Of a DNA stretch of 11,718 nucleotides, positions 1-7,291 are shown piece after piece; within the stretch, counting starts at the first letter, position 1, and each line of letters opens with the position of its first letter. A program made the position numbers and the translations under genes. A model generated the notes under the pieces. The model was given only the letters and a program-made list of their open reading frames with translations. It was not told the DNA's origin and made no database searches. The stretch is from Methanosarcinales archaeon. GTDB lineage: Archaea > Halobacteriota > Methanosarcinia > Methanosarcinales > Methanogasteraceae. Location of the stretch: the NCBI GenBank assembly GCA_030606635.1, contig JAUWGA010000038.1:1-11718 (forward strand), given 5' to 3'.

Positions 1-186
1 GGGACGGGCATGTGCGGCGCATGTCGGGTGCTTGTAGGCGGTGTTACGAAGTTTGCGTGCGTGGACGGACCCGAGTTCGATGCGCACGAGGTCGATTTCA
101 CGCTTCTAATGAGCAGGCTTGCCATGTATCTGCCAGAAGAGCAGGAGGCGCTTGACTGCAAAGCAGCGGCGGAGCCAACGATATGA
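1..186 (+). CDS. NfnA/SudB-type ferredoxin:NADP oxidoreductase subunit, C-terminal end (5' partial)
   Basis: Frame 1 is open from the window edge to a TGA at 184-186 and encodes the last 61 residues of a protein. The readable motif is GTGMCGACRV, then a cysteine in FACVDGPEF about 12 residues later. This is the [2Fe-2S]-cluster tail of the ferredoxin-NADP reductase family that includes NfnA, sulfide dehydrogenase SudB and the dihydroorotate dehydrogenase electron-transfer subunit. In the family this subunit carries FAD and binds NAD(P)H; those domains lie outside the window. The stop overlaps the next gene's start in an ATGA arrangement, so the two are translationally coupled. That partner, a GltA/NfnB-type flavoprotein, favours the Nfn/Sud assignment over PyrK. 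Substrate and electron-bifurcating activity cannot be told from this fragment. Confidence 0.82.
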   Translation, partial: GTGMCGACRVLVGGVTKFACVDGPEFDAHEVDFTLLMSRLAMYLPEEQEALDCKAAAEPTI

Positions 187-1595
187 AGATGAAGACTGAG
201 TCAAAACCAGAAAAAAGACCTGAAATGGCAAAACAGTCGTCATCCGAGCGAAGATCAAACTTCGAAGAGGTTGCACTCGGATACAACCATCATGAGGCGG
301 TGGCAGAGGCAAATCGCTGCCTCGACTGCAAGAAACCTCCCTGCATCAAGGGTTGCCCTGTCGGCGTGGACATCCCGCGCTTCATACGCCAGATCGCAGA
401 AGAGGATTTCGATTCGGCAGCTCTCACGCTTAAGAGTACGAACTCGCTGCCTGCCATCTGTGGACGCGTCTGCCCGCAGGAGACGCAGTGCGAGGCGGTC
501 TGCGTGCTTGGGAAGAGTGGAAAAGGAGACCCGATCGCAATCGGCGGGCTTGAGCGGTTCGTGGCGGATTACGAGATTGCGAAGGGTGTTGCTGCCCCGG
601 ATCTCCCGGCGCCCACAGGAAGACGCGTTGCGGTCGTCGGAGCAGGTCCTGCGGGCCTGACCGCGGCAGCCGAGCTTGCGAAGATGGGGCATGCTGTCAC
701 AGTCTTCGAGTCGCTGCACGCTGCCGGCGGCGTCCTCGTGTACGGAATTCCTGAGTTCAGGCTGCCAAAGTCGATCGTTGCTGCGGAGGTCGATTTCATA
801 AGGCGGCTGGGCGTTGATATGCTTCTTAACTCGGTCATCGGTAAGATCGATACGGTGGATGAACTGCTCTTCCAGTACGACGCCGTCTTTCTGGGAACAG
901 GCGCAGGGCTTCCTTCGTTTCTCGGAATCGATGGCGAGAACTTAAACGGCGTCTACTCTGCAAACGAGTTTCTGACCCGTGTGAACCTGATGAAGGCGTA
1001 CCTATTCCCCGAATTCGACACGCCGGTTAAGAAAGGTCGCCGAACAATCGTTGTCGGCGGAGGCAATGTGGCGATGGATGCCGCACGGTGTGCGCTCAGA
1101 CTTGGAGCGGGGGAAGTGACTATCGTCTACCGCCGCGGCGAGGATGAGCTGCCAGCGCGAGCAGAAGAGGTCCTAAACGCAAAAGAAGAAGGGATCATCT
1201 TTCGTCTGCTCACAAACCCGATACGGATTCTTGGCGATGAGAATAACTGGGTAACAGGTATGGAATGCATCAATATGGAACTCTGCGAGCCGGACGAGTC
1301 TGGACGATGCCGACCTGTCCCCGTCCCTGAGACCGAGCACATAATCCCTGCCGATGTCGTGGTAATCGCAATCGGCACATCCCCAAACCCGCTCGTGTCG
1401 ATGACAACGCCGGACCTTGAGACTGCGAAGTACGGAACAATCGTGGCGGACGAGACCGGAGCAACATCAAAGCCCGGCGTATTTGCAGGAGGCGACATCG
1501 TAACGGGTTCTGCAACCGTTATCTCGGCTATGGGTGCAGGAAAGGTTGCGGCAAAGGCTATCGACGAGTATGTTATGGGTGCTGTCAGGTTGTGA
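183..1595 (+). CDS. gltA: NfnB/SudA/GltA-type NADPH-dependent flavoprotein (glutamate synthase small-subunit family)
   Basis: This 470-residue protein is the large partner of the upstream reductase. Two N-terminal four-cysteine sets (C46, C49, C54, C58 and C93, C97, C103, C107) fit two [4Fe-4S] clusters. An FAD-binding Rossmann motif VVGAGPAGL lies at about 151-159, the family motif GGVLVYGIPEFRLPK at 182-196, an NADPH-binding motif VVGGGNVAMDAA at 290-301, and the C-terminal FAD motif GVFAGGDIVTGSATV at 432-446. Length is normal. The start at 183 is supported by GGAG at 171-174 with an 8-nt spacer and by the ATGA overlap with the preceding gene. In characterised relatives the pair exchanges electrons among NADPH, ferredoxin and NADH (Nfn) or reduces polysulfide (Sud). 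No large glutamate synthase subunit is seen here, so a glutamate synthase role is only the common annotation name. It probably acts in the cytoplasm. Confidence 0.9.
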   Translation: MKMKTESKPEKRPEMAKQSSSERRSNFEEVALGYNHHEAVAEANRCLDCKKPPCIKGCPVGVDIPRFIRQIAEEDFDSAALTLKSTNSLPAICGRVCPQETQCEAVCVLGKSGKGDPIAIGGLERFVADYEIAKGVAAPDLPAPTGRRVAVVGAGPAGLTAAAELAKMGHAVTVFESLHAAGGVLVYGIPEFRLPKSIVAAEVDFIRRLGVDMLLNSVIGKIDTVDELLFQYDAVFLGTGAGLPSFLGIDGENLNGVYSANEFLTRVNLMKAYLFPEFDTPVKKGRRTIVVGGGNVAMDAARCALRLGAGEVTIVYRRGEDELPARAEEVLNAKEEGIIFRLLTNPIRILGDENNWVTGMECINMELCEPDESGRCRPVPVPETEHIIPADVVVIAIGTSPNPLVSMTTPDLETAKYGTIVADETGATSKPGVFAGGDIVTGSATVISAMGAGKVAAKAIDEYVMGAVRL

Positions 1596-1625
1596 CTATG
1601 GCATGACCTGCAACGGCTGATATGT

Positions 1626-1961
1626 GTGCAGCCAGACTTTGCCGGAGTCGTCTCGAACCCGGATGAACGACCTTTTTACATCCTCGAGGCAAAACCGCGT
1701 GCATCACGCATCGTTCCACTCGTGAGCAAGGTTACCGGAATTCCGCTTGCAAACATCGCAACACAGATCATAGCGCTTGGAAAGAAGATACCCGACTTCC
1801 CGGAACGTAAAGAGTATGATCTCCCGCACGTGGCAGTGAAAGAAGCGGTATTCCCGTTTAACATGTTCCCGGAGGTCGATCCTGTATTCGGACCTGAGAT
1901 GCGGGCGACAGGCGAGATCACGGTTGCGTCGCTGCAGGCGTATCACAGGGATCTGGGGTGA
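1626..1961 (+). pseudogene. carB fragment (carbamoyl-phosphate synthase large subunit, second ATP-grasp half), likely decayed
   Basis: The 111 codons from a GTG at 1626 align by eye with the end of the second ATP-grasp half of CarB. Readable blocks are FYILEAKPRASRIVPLVSK, TGIPLANIATQ, VAVKEAVFPFN, and FGPEMRATGE near the end. A complete CarB is about 1,070 residues; everything before this block and the C-terminal MGS-like allosteric domain is missing. In the metal-binding motif E-x-N-P-R the Asn is replaced by Lys (LEAKPRASR), and the upstream glutamine ligand of the family seems absent (Val at the ungapped position). The reading frame is the same as gltA's and opens right after its TGA, but no ribosome binding site precedes 1626. 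The best reading is a remnant left by rearrangement. A repurposed small protein is possible, since the frame is still open. Confidence 0.72.
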
Positions 1962-1977
1962 GGGGTGAGGGGGGGGG
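1955..1977 (+). other. G-run tract with quadruplex potential at the end of the carB fragment
   Basis: The tract is GGGG-TGA-GGGG-TGA followed by nine consecutive G. The first TGA is the stop codon of the carB fragment. Four runs of at least four G separated by loops of 1-3 nt satisfy the usual G-quadruplex pattern on the + strand and in its RNA. A further run of seven G lies at 2012-2018. The tract sits between convergent transcription units (gltA/carB fragment on +, signalling operon on -), where it could slow or end transcription. The 109 bases from 1962 to 2070 contain no gene. Confidence 0.55.
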
Positions 1978-2070
1978 AGAATATAGTTTCGAAGAGATGG
2001 ATCTCAAACCCGGGGGGGTGATTTAGCTGGTGGTGTGACGTCCGCGATTTGCCCGTGCCAGACCAGATGA

Positions 2071-2460
2071 TCACGACGATTCCAGAATATCCACGATTGC
2101 CCCCACGGTCCGGTTCCAGTCCGTGCTTTTGTTAAGCGTCCCTTTTGCCCCTGCTCCGAGCGCATCCATCTCCACCTCAGTCTTGGTGTATGCGGTGAAC
2201 AGGTAGATGTTTGCTCCCGGATCACTCTTGAGTATCTGTCCGGTAGCTTCAACGCCGTCCATCACAGGCATTCTGAGGTCCATCAGCACGATATCGGGTT
2301 TTCGCCCTTCCTTTGAGAGTTTAATGTACAGTTCAACTCCAGCCTTACCATCTTCAGCAGACTCCATGGTAAACGTGTACCCCTCAGCTATCTCCAGAAA
2401 CAGGGACATCAATTCATGAATATCTGCCTCATCATCCACGAGCAAGATATTATAGTCCAT
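2071..2460 (-). CDS. Single-domain response regulator (CheY-like receiver)
   Basis: This 129-residue protein consists only of a receiver domain. The acidic pocket is D9-D10 in LLVDDEADIHE, the phospho-acceptor is D61 in VLMDLRMPVMDG, the switch Thr is T89 in LFTAYT, and the conserved Lys is K111 in GTLNKS, where the usual following Pro is Ser. There is no DNA-binding or other output domain, so it must act through partners or pass phosphate on. The ATG at 2460 is chosen because a strong ribosome binding site, GGAGGTG, precedes it with a 9-nt spacer; a GTG further upstream at 2472 lies within that site. It is the last gene of the operon, 16 nt after the kinase-like gene. The upstream protein is its obvious partner, but that protein lacks a catalytic ATPase domain. 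Confidence 0.92.
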   Translation of the reverse strand: MDYNILLVDDEADIHELMSLFLEIAEGYTFTMESAEDGKAGVELYIKLSKEGRKPDIVLMDLRMPVMDGVEATGQILKSDPGANIYLFTAYTKTEVEMDALGAGAKGTLNKSTDWNRTVGAIVDILESS

Positions 2461-2476
2461 TCTATCAAGCACCTCC

Positions 2477-4399
2477 TTATTTTATGTCTGCTAAATACTT
2501 TTCCTCAAGCGCATCCCTAACAAGCGTCTGAACTTCCTCATTTCTCTCGCATATCAGCCGGATTTTCGCTCTCTGATCCTTGTTAAGATCGTTGGACCTG
2601 AGCAACCATTTTGAATAGCCCCCAACGATCGTCACAGGTGTGATGATCCGGTGTGACGTCTCTTTTAAGAAGTGTTCCCTTAAACGGGAAGCTTCTTCTG
2701 CCCTCGTATTCGACTCTTCCAACATCACCACATGTTCTTGCAGCGAGAGAGTGGCGTGTCTCAATGCTTCTTCTGCCCTTCTCCGCTCGTCGACTTCCAT
2801 CGCCAGCGAGATATAGTCTGCAGGTGAGCGGGCGAAATTCTCCTCTTCCATAGTCCACCTGCGTGCAGGTCCCACATGCTCATAACATACGACCCCAATC
2901 ACCTCCCCTTTCAGCCGGATCGGAACATCCATCATCGATGTGATGCCGTGCGGGGAGAGATATGAGTCGAAAAATTCCATAGTACGGGGATCTTTGTGTG
3001 CATCATGCGCAGCAATAAACGCGCCTTCTTCCAGTGCCTTGAAATAGGAAGGATAGTCTGCCGCGGCAAGCACCGTGTCCGCTGAGTGGCTATCGGTGTC
3101 CAGATTATACAGATCGATACAGCGAATCGTCGAGCGGTCATCTTCATATAGCCATACACTCACCCGCCCAACCTCGACCGCGTGGGCAGTGGCTTCTGTG
3201 ACAAGCCGGAGCGAGTCCGATAGATCGCCACTGTACAACTCCTTGTATTTCGCCAGCCCCATGAGCATCTCGTTCTGCTTCCGAACGATCCGTTCCCTCT
3301 CGCGCAAAATCCCCATTATCTCTATATCATGGAGACCGATCGCTATATCGGAAGCCACCTCTGCAAGAAGCATCTTCTCCTCATCGTCTACTGCAACATC
3401 CGGTGTGAGCAGTACGGCAAGCAGTCCGAAGAACCTACCAGCATGTTCTACATGGAGGATCGTAACCTCCCTTCCGCGACACGCGTCTTTGAAGAAACAG
3501 TCTTTGCACTCCCTTGAGTTATCCAGAACCGAAACAGTCTCTTCCGAGGCGAGCGCGTCCCTGATGCAGGGGGGATTATCCCCGCTTACCAAGTGTCTGC
3601 TAAAGCGCGAGACATCCTCCTGAAAACCGGATCCCACAACCTCAACAAATCTCTTACCATCCTCAAATAAACTGAGCCATGCAGCATCATAGCCCCGTGC
3701 GTCTATGAGTGCATCGCAGGATTTCCGAATGAGACGGCCCTTATCCTTCTCTGTCACGAGCAACTCGTTTACATTTCTTATAGCTCTAAGAACGCTATTT
3801 AAGCGCGTGATCTGCTCCTCGGCAAGATTGCGTTCGGTGATGTCTTCTGCTGCACAGATCACATATTCGACATCGCCATCATCGTTGAGTTTCGGCGTCT
3901 TTGTGGTGGACAGTAAGCGCATCTCCCCTCTGCCGTTCTTGATCCACTCCTCGATTCGCATCTGTTTTTTCTTCTCAAATACGTTCCTGTTACCAGCGAT
4001 AGAGACTTCGGATTCTTCTCCGCCGAGAATGTCGCGTAGATTACTACCCTCCATATCATCCTTGTCCACCCCAAAAAATTCCGCGTGGGCTTTGTTTACG
4101 GCACCGTACACATCCATATCTGCCAGATACCAGATCTGCGTATCTATGTTGTCGAGCAGCAATCTCTGCTCTTCAGACTTCTTGTACTCCAGTTGGATCA
4201 GGAAGGTCTGCGCAACGATCCCTGTCAAGCCACTTTCCTTTAACAGTTCGTTGCATATCCTGACTGTCTCTTCCTCGGTGTAGCTCCCCTTATCTTCCAG
4301 TGCGGCAGCGTCTATCTTTTTAGCGATTAGTTCTCTGGCTGCGTCTATGCCGATACTCTGGGCATACATCCCGGTCAGATCGCTCTTCGCAGTCTTCAT
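2477..4399 (-). CDS. PAS-GAF-GAF-HisKA sensor protein lacking a HATPase domain
   Basis: This 640-residue soluble protein has an unassigned helical N-terminus (about 1-72), a PAS domain (about 75-190, ending in YVICAAEDITERN), a first GAF domain (about 205-355), a second GAF domain (about 380-535), a coiled-coil segment (about 536-575), and a histidine-phosphotransfer/dimerisation helix with H583 in ETSHRIITPVTIVGGY. It ends at residue 640, about 57 residues after that histidine. No N, G1 or G2 boxes of a HATPase_c domain follow. The ending looks native: 16 nt later the response regulator starts behind a strong ribosome binding site. The first GAF domain carries C278, C298, C301 and C307, a possible metal, heme or redox site; archaeal GAF sensors such as MsmS bind heme, but the ligand here is unknown. 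No membrane segments are seen. The ATG at 4399 has GAGGTG 10 nt upstream, 14 nt after the FIST stop. Confidence 0.88.
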   Translation of the reverse strand: MKTAKSDLTGMYAQSIGIDAARELIAKKIDAAALEDKGSYTEEETVRICNELLKESGLTGIVAQTFLIQLEYKKSEEQRLLLDNIDTQIWYLADMDVYGAVNKAHAEFFGVDKDDMEGSNLRDILGGEESEVSIAGNRNVFEKKKQMRIEEWIKNGRGEMRLLSTTKTPKLNDDGDVEYVICAAEDITERNLAEEQITRLNSVLRAIRNVNELLVTEKDKGRLIRKSCDALIDARGYDAAWLSLFEDGKRFVEVVGSGFQEDVSRFSRHLVSGDNPPCIRDALASEETVSVLDNSRECKDCFFKDACRGREVTILHVEHAGRFFGLLAVLLTPDVAVDDEEKMLLAEVASDIAIGLHDIEIMGILRERERIVRKQNEMLMGLAKYKELYSGDLSDSLRLVTEATAHAVEVGRVSVWLYEDDRSTIRCIDLYNLDTDSHSADTVLAAADYPSYFKALEEGAFIAAHDAHKDPRTMEFFDSYLSPHGITSMMDVPIRLKGEVIGVVCYEHVGPARRWTMEEENFARSPADYISLAMEVDERRRAEEALRHATLSLQEHVVMLEESNTRAEEASRLREHFLKETSHRIITPVTIVGGYSKWLLRSNDLNKDQRAKIRLICERNEEVQTLVRDALEEKYLADIK

Positions 4400-4413
4400 C
4401 GCAGATATTCACC

Positions 4414-5637
4414 TCATGCCGCATTGCCGCCTTTTGGCAGAAGCAGGACAACAGCCGTGGTGTTGTGAAAGCCGCTGAACTGTCCTGGCTCCAGGCGGAT
4501 CTCTCCGTAGGTCTCCCAGCCAAGCAGGGGAACACCCGGCAGGACCTTCTTGTAGCGATCCACACTCTCGGGAAACTTATCGCCCAGCATCAACTGCCTG
4601 TGCGCACAATCAAAGACAAGTATGCCGGCAAATTCCGAGTACCCTGCATCCCCTGCCGACTGCCTTGCCATCATGGCAGCCCCCTCTGCGGCGTCGATCT
4701 GGTCTTCCAGATTGCTGCCGTCCATGATACGGAAGATTGCACCCTCCGCAATATCACAGGTAAAATTGAGAGAACCGTCTTCGTTTGCACTTACAGGCCA
4801 TCTTATTTTATACTCGCCTTCTTTCTCGGTTGCCAGACCGAGCTGGGAATTGGCACAGAACTGCGCAATCTCCGCAGGCGTCTTGAGCTGGTTTACATCG
4901 ATACCCGCTTTTCTTGCGCTTTCTGCGGTCTCTTCCTTCCATGCCATCCATGCTGGCATATTATTAATCTCATAAAGCACATTACATTCAGTCCTTGTTG
5001 CTTTCAGTTTTCTACTTACAGGGGTGTGTCCATGTTTTACGCCGGTAAAGAGAGGCATTTTCGAGGCAAGAAGGCAGACACCGATTGCATCGGTACGGGC
5101 GTTATCGTCCGAGAAGACAAAGGTCTTCTCCATCTTGAAATCATCACCAGCCATGCCCCCGACGATCCTTAGCCCCCTGCCAAAGAGATACGACGCCAGC
5201 AACGCAACCCTTTCACCCATACCTGATAAACCGTCGGCTATGAGAATAGCGGTCAGGTTGGGGTACCCTTTCACCCTATCAGGCAGCTTTGCTATAACCT
5301 CTTTTATTGCTGCTTCGGGGTCTTCCTTTACGCCCTCGGAAATAGCAGTGAAGACCTTGATATCATCTGAGGATAGTAAGCCCACAGCCACATGCCCCTT
5401 ATCAACGCCCGCCTCAGTAAACTCTCCTGCTGTGGAGGCTCCGATCAATGGTGCATTACCAGTGACTTCCCTTACCACATCTACGACTTCCTGATAATCA
5501 TACTTACTCGAAGAGTATACGATTGAAAGATCGATCCGGGCTCTGCCTAATTTCTCTTTCGCCTGTGAGACTGCGCCTTTAGCTGCCAGAGCTCCGTTTC
5601 CCCCGTCACATAAACCAGTTGTCAATGTTGTCACCAT
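4414..5637 (-). CDS. FIST domain (FIST_N + FIST_C) ligand-sensing protein
   Basis: This protein of about 407 residues has the look of a FIST sensor: an N-terminal half with APLIGASTAGEFTEAG followed by a conserved glycine-rich GGMAGDDFKMEKTFVF block, and a C-terminal half with GILVFDCAHRQLMLG and then PLLGWETYGEI, typical of FIST_C. FIST domains are thought to bind small ligands, perhaps amino acids, and are commonly linked to signal transduction proteins. No signal peptide or membrane segment is seen, so it is likely cytoplasmic. It leads the operon with the HisKA protein and receiver, which suggests it supplies the input. The ATG at 5637 is preferred because GGTG lies 8 nt upstream; an in-frame GTG at 5649 would add four residues but leaves no room for a leader after the TATA box at 5666-5673. 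The ligand is unknown. Confidence 0.9.
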   Translation of the reverse strand: MVTTLTTGLCDGGNGALAAKGAVSQAKEKLGRARIDLSIVYSSSKYDYQEVVDVVREVTGNAPLIGASTAGEFTEAGVDKGHVAVGLLSSDDIKVFTAISEGVKEDPEAAIKEVIAKLPDRVKGYPNLTAILIADGLSGMGERVALLASYLFGRGLRIVGGMAGDDFKMEKTFVFSDDNARTDAIGVCLLASKMPLFTGVKHGHTPVSRKLKATRTECNVLYEINNMPAWMAWKEETAESARKAGIDVNQLKTPAEIAQFCANSQLGLATEKEGEYKIRWPVSANEDGSLNFTCDIAEGAIFRIMDGSNLEDQIDAAEGAAMMARQSAGDAGYSEFAGILVFDCAHRQLMLGDKFPESVDRYKKVLPGVPLLGWETYGEIRLEPGQFSGFHNTTAVVLLLPKGGNAA

Positions 5638-5665
5638 TGTACGCACCACCCTCGCTCACTCATAT

Positions 5666-5673
5666 CCATATAA
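5666..5673 (-). promoter_or_regulatory. Archaeal TATA box of the FIST/sensor/receiver operon
   Basis: On the minus strand the sequence reads CTTTATATGG, close to the archaeal TATA consensus. It is centred about 33 nt upstream of the chosen FIST start, which predicts a very short leader carrying the GGTG ribosome binding site. A perfect 8-bp palindrome CACGCGTG at 5707-5714 lies about 35 bp further upstream and could be a regulator site; this is only suggestive. Confidence 0.55.
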
Positions 5674-5757
5674 AGATTAGGACATAGTCACTTAAAGGTT
5701 GCTTAACACGCGTGAGAACTTTTCAAGGACTTGTCATCCCTTCTGATCGGAAAAGGT

Positions 5758-5774
5758 CTTATGCCAAACATAAG
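5758..5774 (-). terminator. Hairpin in the gap after the cytochrome operon
   Basis: CTTATG and CATAAG (6-bp stem) flank a 5-nt loop CCAAA. Read on the minus strand the hairpin is followed by CCTTTTCC, giving a modest terminator-like shape downstream of the cytochrome genes. A T-rich stretch on the same strand (the complement of 5848-5853 and flanks) lies closer to the cytochrome stop and is an alternative termination site. The rest of 5638-5915 has no convincing gene. Confidence 0.3.
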
Positions 5775-5915
5775 TCTTAACACGAATGCACACGTTTGAA
5801 CGATTCCACGAATCTAAATTGAGTTATCGCGACTCTGGCATCACCACAAAAAACAACTCACCGTGATCCTGCGACCCAGTGATCCGGTTCCCCGGGGTTA
5901 TTTTGTTACGACGTC

Positions 5916-6716
5916 TCACCAGTATCTCCGCGGCAGTGCGTCCGCATCGCTGTGATTATACACGGGATGCGGATTTAAGGTCACATCTGTCCCGACTTCG
6001 GAGTGGCAGCCGACGCAGGTCCAGTGCCCTCTTGATAGTGCAATTCCGTAAGTATTGCCGCACGCATGCCCAAACGGACTTCCGGCAGGGTATGTGGATG
6101 ATTGGTTGGACAGGTTGAGATAGAATGGCTGATGAATATTTGCCCTGCTGAGATTGTATCCTGCGGTCACCACATACGTGACGTTCTCCGGATCGGCAAA
6201 CATCCCTGTAGCATTTCCAAGATACGCGTGGTTCCGGTTCCCGTGACAGCGGTCATCATCGCATACCCGCACGGTAACCGCATGTCCCTCGATACCGAAG
6301 AGCGATGAGTTGTGGCAGAGATGGCATAGCTCTGCCCCATCGATCTCGCCGTTGCCGTTGAAATCGAGAGAAACCCGTTTATGTTCGCTGCCGCGCTCCC
6401 ACGTACCATTTCCACCATCCCACGTCCCGTTCCACACCCATTCCTCGTCGTTGATCGCTTTGATCTTTGAATTCGATGAATTGTATTCGATCCCGCCCAC
6501 AGAGAGGAACGTGGTATAATTCATGTTGTTCGCTGCCCGTTTGTGAACATCTATCGTGGGCGATTCGTAGAGTTCGGCATACTCTGCCACATGGCACTTC
6601 TGGCACTGCACACCCGCTTCGAATGTGTGCTGCCCCACAAACATCGATATCGTGTTCGGCAGCACGAATAATGCAAGCGATACGATTGCGATTGTAAGCA
6701 GTGTAATCTTGTTCAT
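5916..6716 (-). CDS. Secreted tetraheme cytochrome c with EF-hand-like loop
   Basis: This 266-residue protein starts with an uncleaved-anchor or signal-like hydrophobic helix (about 5-27), placing the rest outside the membrane. Covalent heme sites are CQKCH (38-42), CHLCH (131-135), CDDDRCH (152-158, the CX4CH form) and CVGCH (234-238), so up to four hemes. Between the first two lies a 12-residue loop starting at D118, with D, N, N, G, E, I, D and E at positions 1, 3, 5, 6, 7, 8, 9 and 12, which matches an EF-hand calcium loop. Eleven N-x-S/T sequons suggest a glycosylated surface protein. The ATG at 6716 is chosen: GGGTGA overlapping the upstream stop serves as its ribosome binding site, and the stop-to-start gap is 5 nt, so it is co-translated with the smaller cytochrome. 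A role in extracellular electron transfer or as a redox-enzyme subunit is inferred; no catalytic partner is in view. Confidence 0.88.
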   Translation of the reverse strand: MNKITLLTIAIVSLALFVLPNTISMFVGQHTFEAGVQCQKCHVAEYAELYESPTIDVHKRAANNMNYTTFLSVGGIEYNSSNSKIKAINDEEWVWNGTWDGGNGTWERGSEHKRVSLDFNGNGEIDGAELCHLCHNSSLFGIEGHAVTVRVCDDDRCHGNRNHAYLGNATGMFADPENVTYVVTAGYNLSRANIHQPFYLNLSNQSSTYPAGSPFGHACGNTYGIALSRGHWTCVGCHSEVGTDVTLNPHPVYNHSDADALPRRYW

Positions 6717-6721
6717 CCGTC

Positions 6722-7159
6722 TCACCCTTTGCTCAGGTAATCTTTTGCGTGATCGTAGATCGCGGTCTTGTTATCCTTGATCAAATAGTGCGCGGTCTGG
6801 TTCCTGCCGCTTGTGTAGGGGCTTGCACGGGTCGATATGTCTCCGGTTTCGTTGGAATCGCTGTGGCAGTTGGTGCAGTAGATATCCTTTGTAAGGTTAT
6901 GCTTTAGGTTTATATCGTACGTGCCGTTGTCGTATGTGCTGTTGGTAAGGTATCCGTGGCAGATGCAGTTTGCAGGATCGTGGATGCCAGCAGATACGTT
7001 TGTAGCCACGCCGGCATGACATTTGGTACAGAAGTTATCATTGGTCTTATAAGTGGTGTGGCTCGTTGCAAGAAGCGCGTATGCTGTCAGCGAACTCACA
7101 AGAATGATTGCCGCTGCGAGTACTGCAATTCTTTTCTTTGTGGCGATCAACTTTGACAT
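6722..7159 (-). CDS. Small membrane-anchored cytochrome c (NapC/NrfH-like layout) with a CxCH site
   Basis: From the ATG at 7159 this is 145 residues: a basic start (MSKLIATKKR), one hydrophobic helix (about 11-32), then heme sites CTKCH (44-48), CICH (65-68) and CTNCH (95-99). The layout (short N-terminus, anchor helix, then NFCTKCH and NCxCH) recalls NapC/NrfH quinol-dehydrogenase cytochromes, though these usually have four or five hemes. The second site has one residue between the cysteines instead of two. Seven N-x-S/T sequons point to an outward-facing domain. An in-frame GTG at 7171 would add four residues; a TATA-like TAAAATAC on the minus strand at 7185-7192 fits the ATG better. It is first in the operon with the tetraheme cytochrome and probably passes electrons between the membrane pool and it; this is inference. 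Confidence 0.85.
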   Translation of the reverse strand: MSKLIATKKRIAVLAAAIILVSSLTAYALLATSHTTYKTNDNFCTKCHAGVATNVSAGIHDPANCICHGYLTNSTYDNGTYDINLKHNLTKDIYCTNCHSDSNETGDISTRASPYTSGRNQTAHYLIKDNKTAIYDHAKDYLSKG

Positions 7160-7291
7160 CTTCAATACCACTATGTCCGCAGCAGTATTTTACCTTTGCG
7201 ATCTATCGCAGAAGTTCGTGGGATAGGGGGCGGAAAAGATTCATTTAAGAATCGTGGAGAATCAAGGAAAGTTACAGCTGAAACAGCCAAC
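7160..7291. promoter_or_regulatory. Divergent promoter region between the cytochrome operon and uvrB
   Basis: About 130 bp separate the two divergent starts. On the minus strand a TATA-like TAAAATAC (7185-7192) sits about 29 nt before the cytochrome ATG. On the plus strand ATTTAAGA (7243-7250) sits about 45 nt before the likely uvrB ATG. Both are weak matches, and no operator-like repeat was noticed. Confidence 0.35.

Noticed and set aside
3075..3623. 182-codon plus-strand frame within the sensor gene, and similar long antisense frames in FIST and gltA
   Set aside because: They are Ser/Arg-rich shadows of well-supported genes with clear domains on the other strand or frame.
5863..5885. Two direct copies of GTGATCC after the cytochrome operon
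   Set aside because: They are only seven bases each, with no further structure; likely chance.
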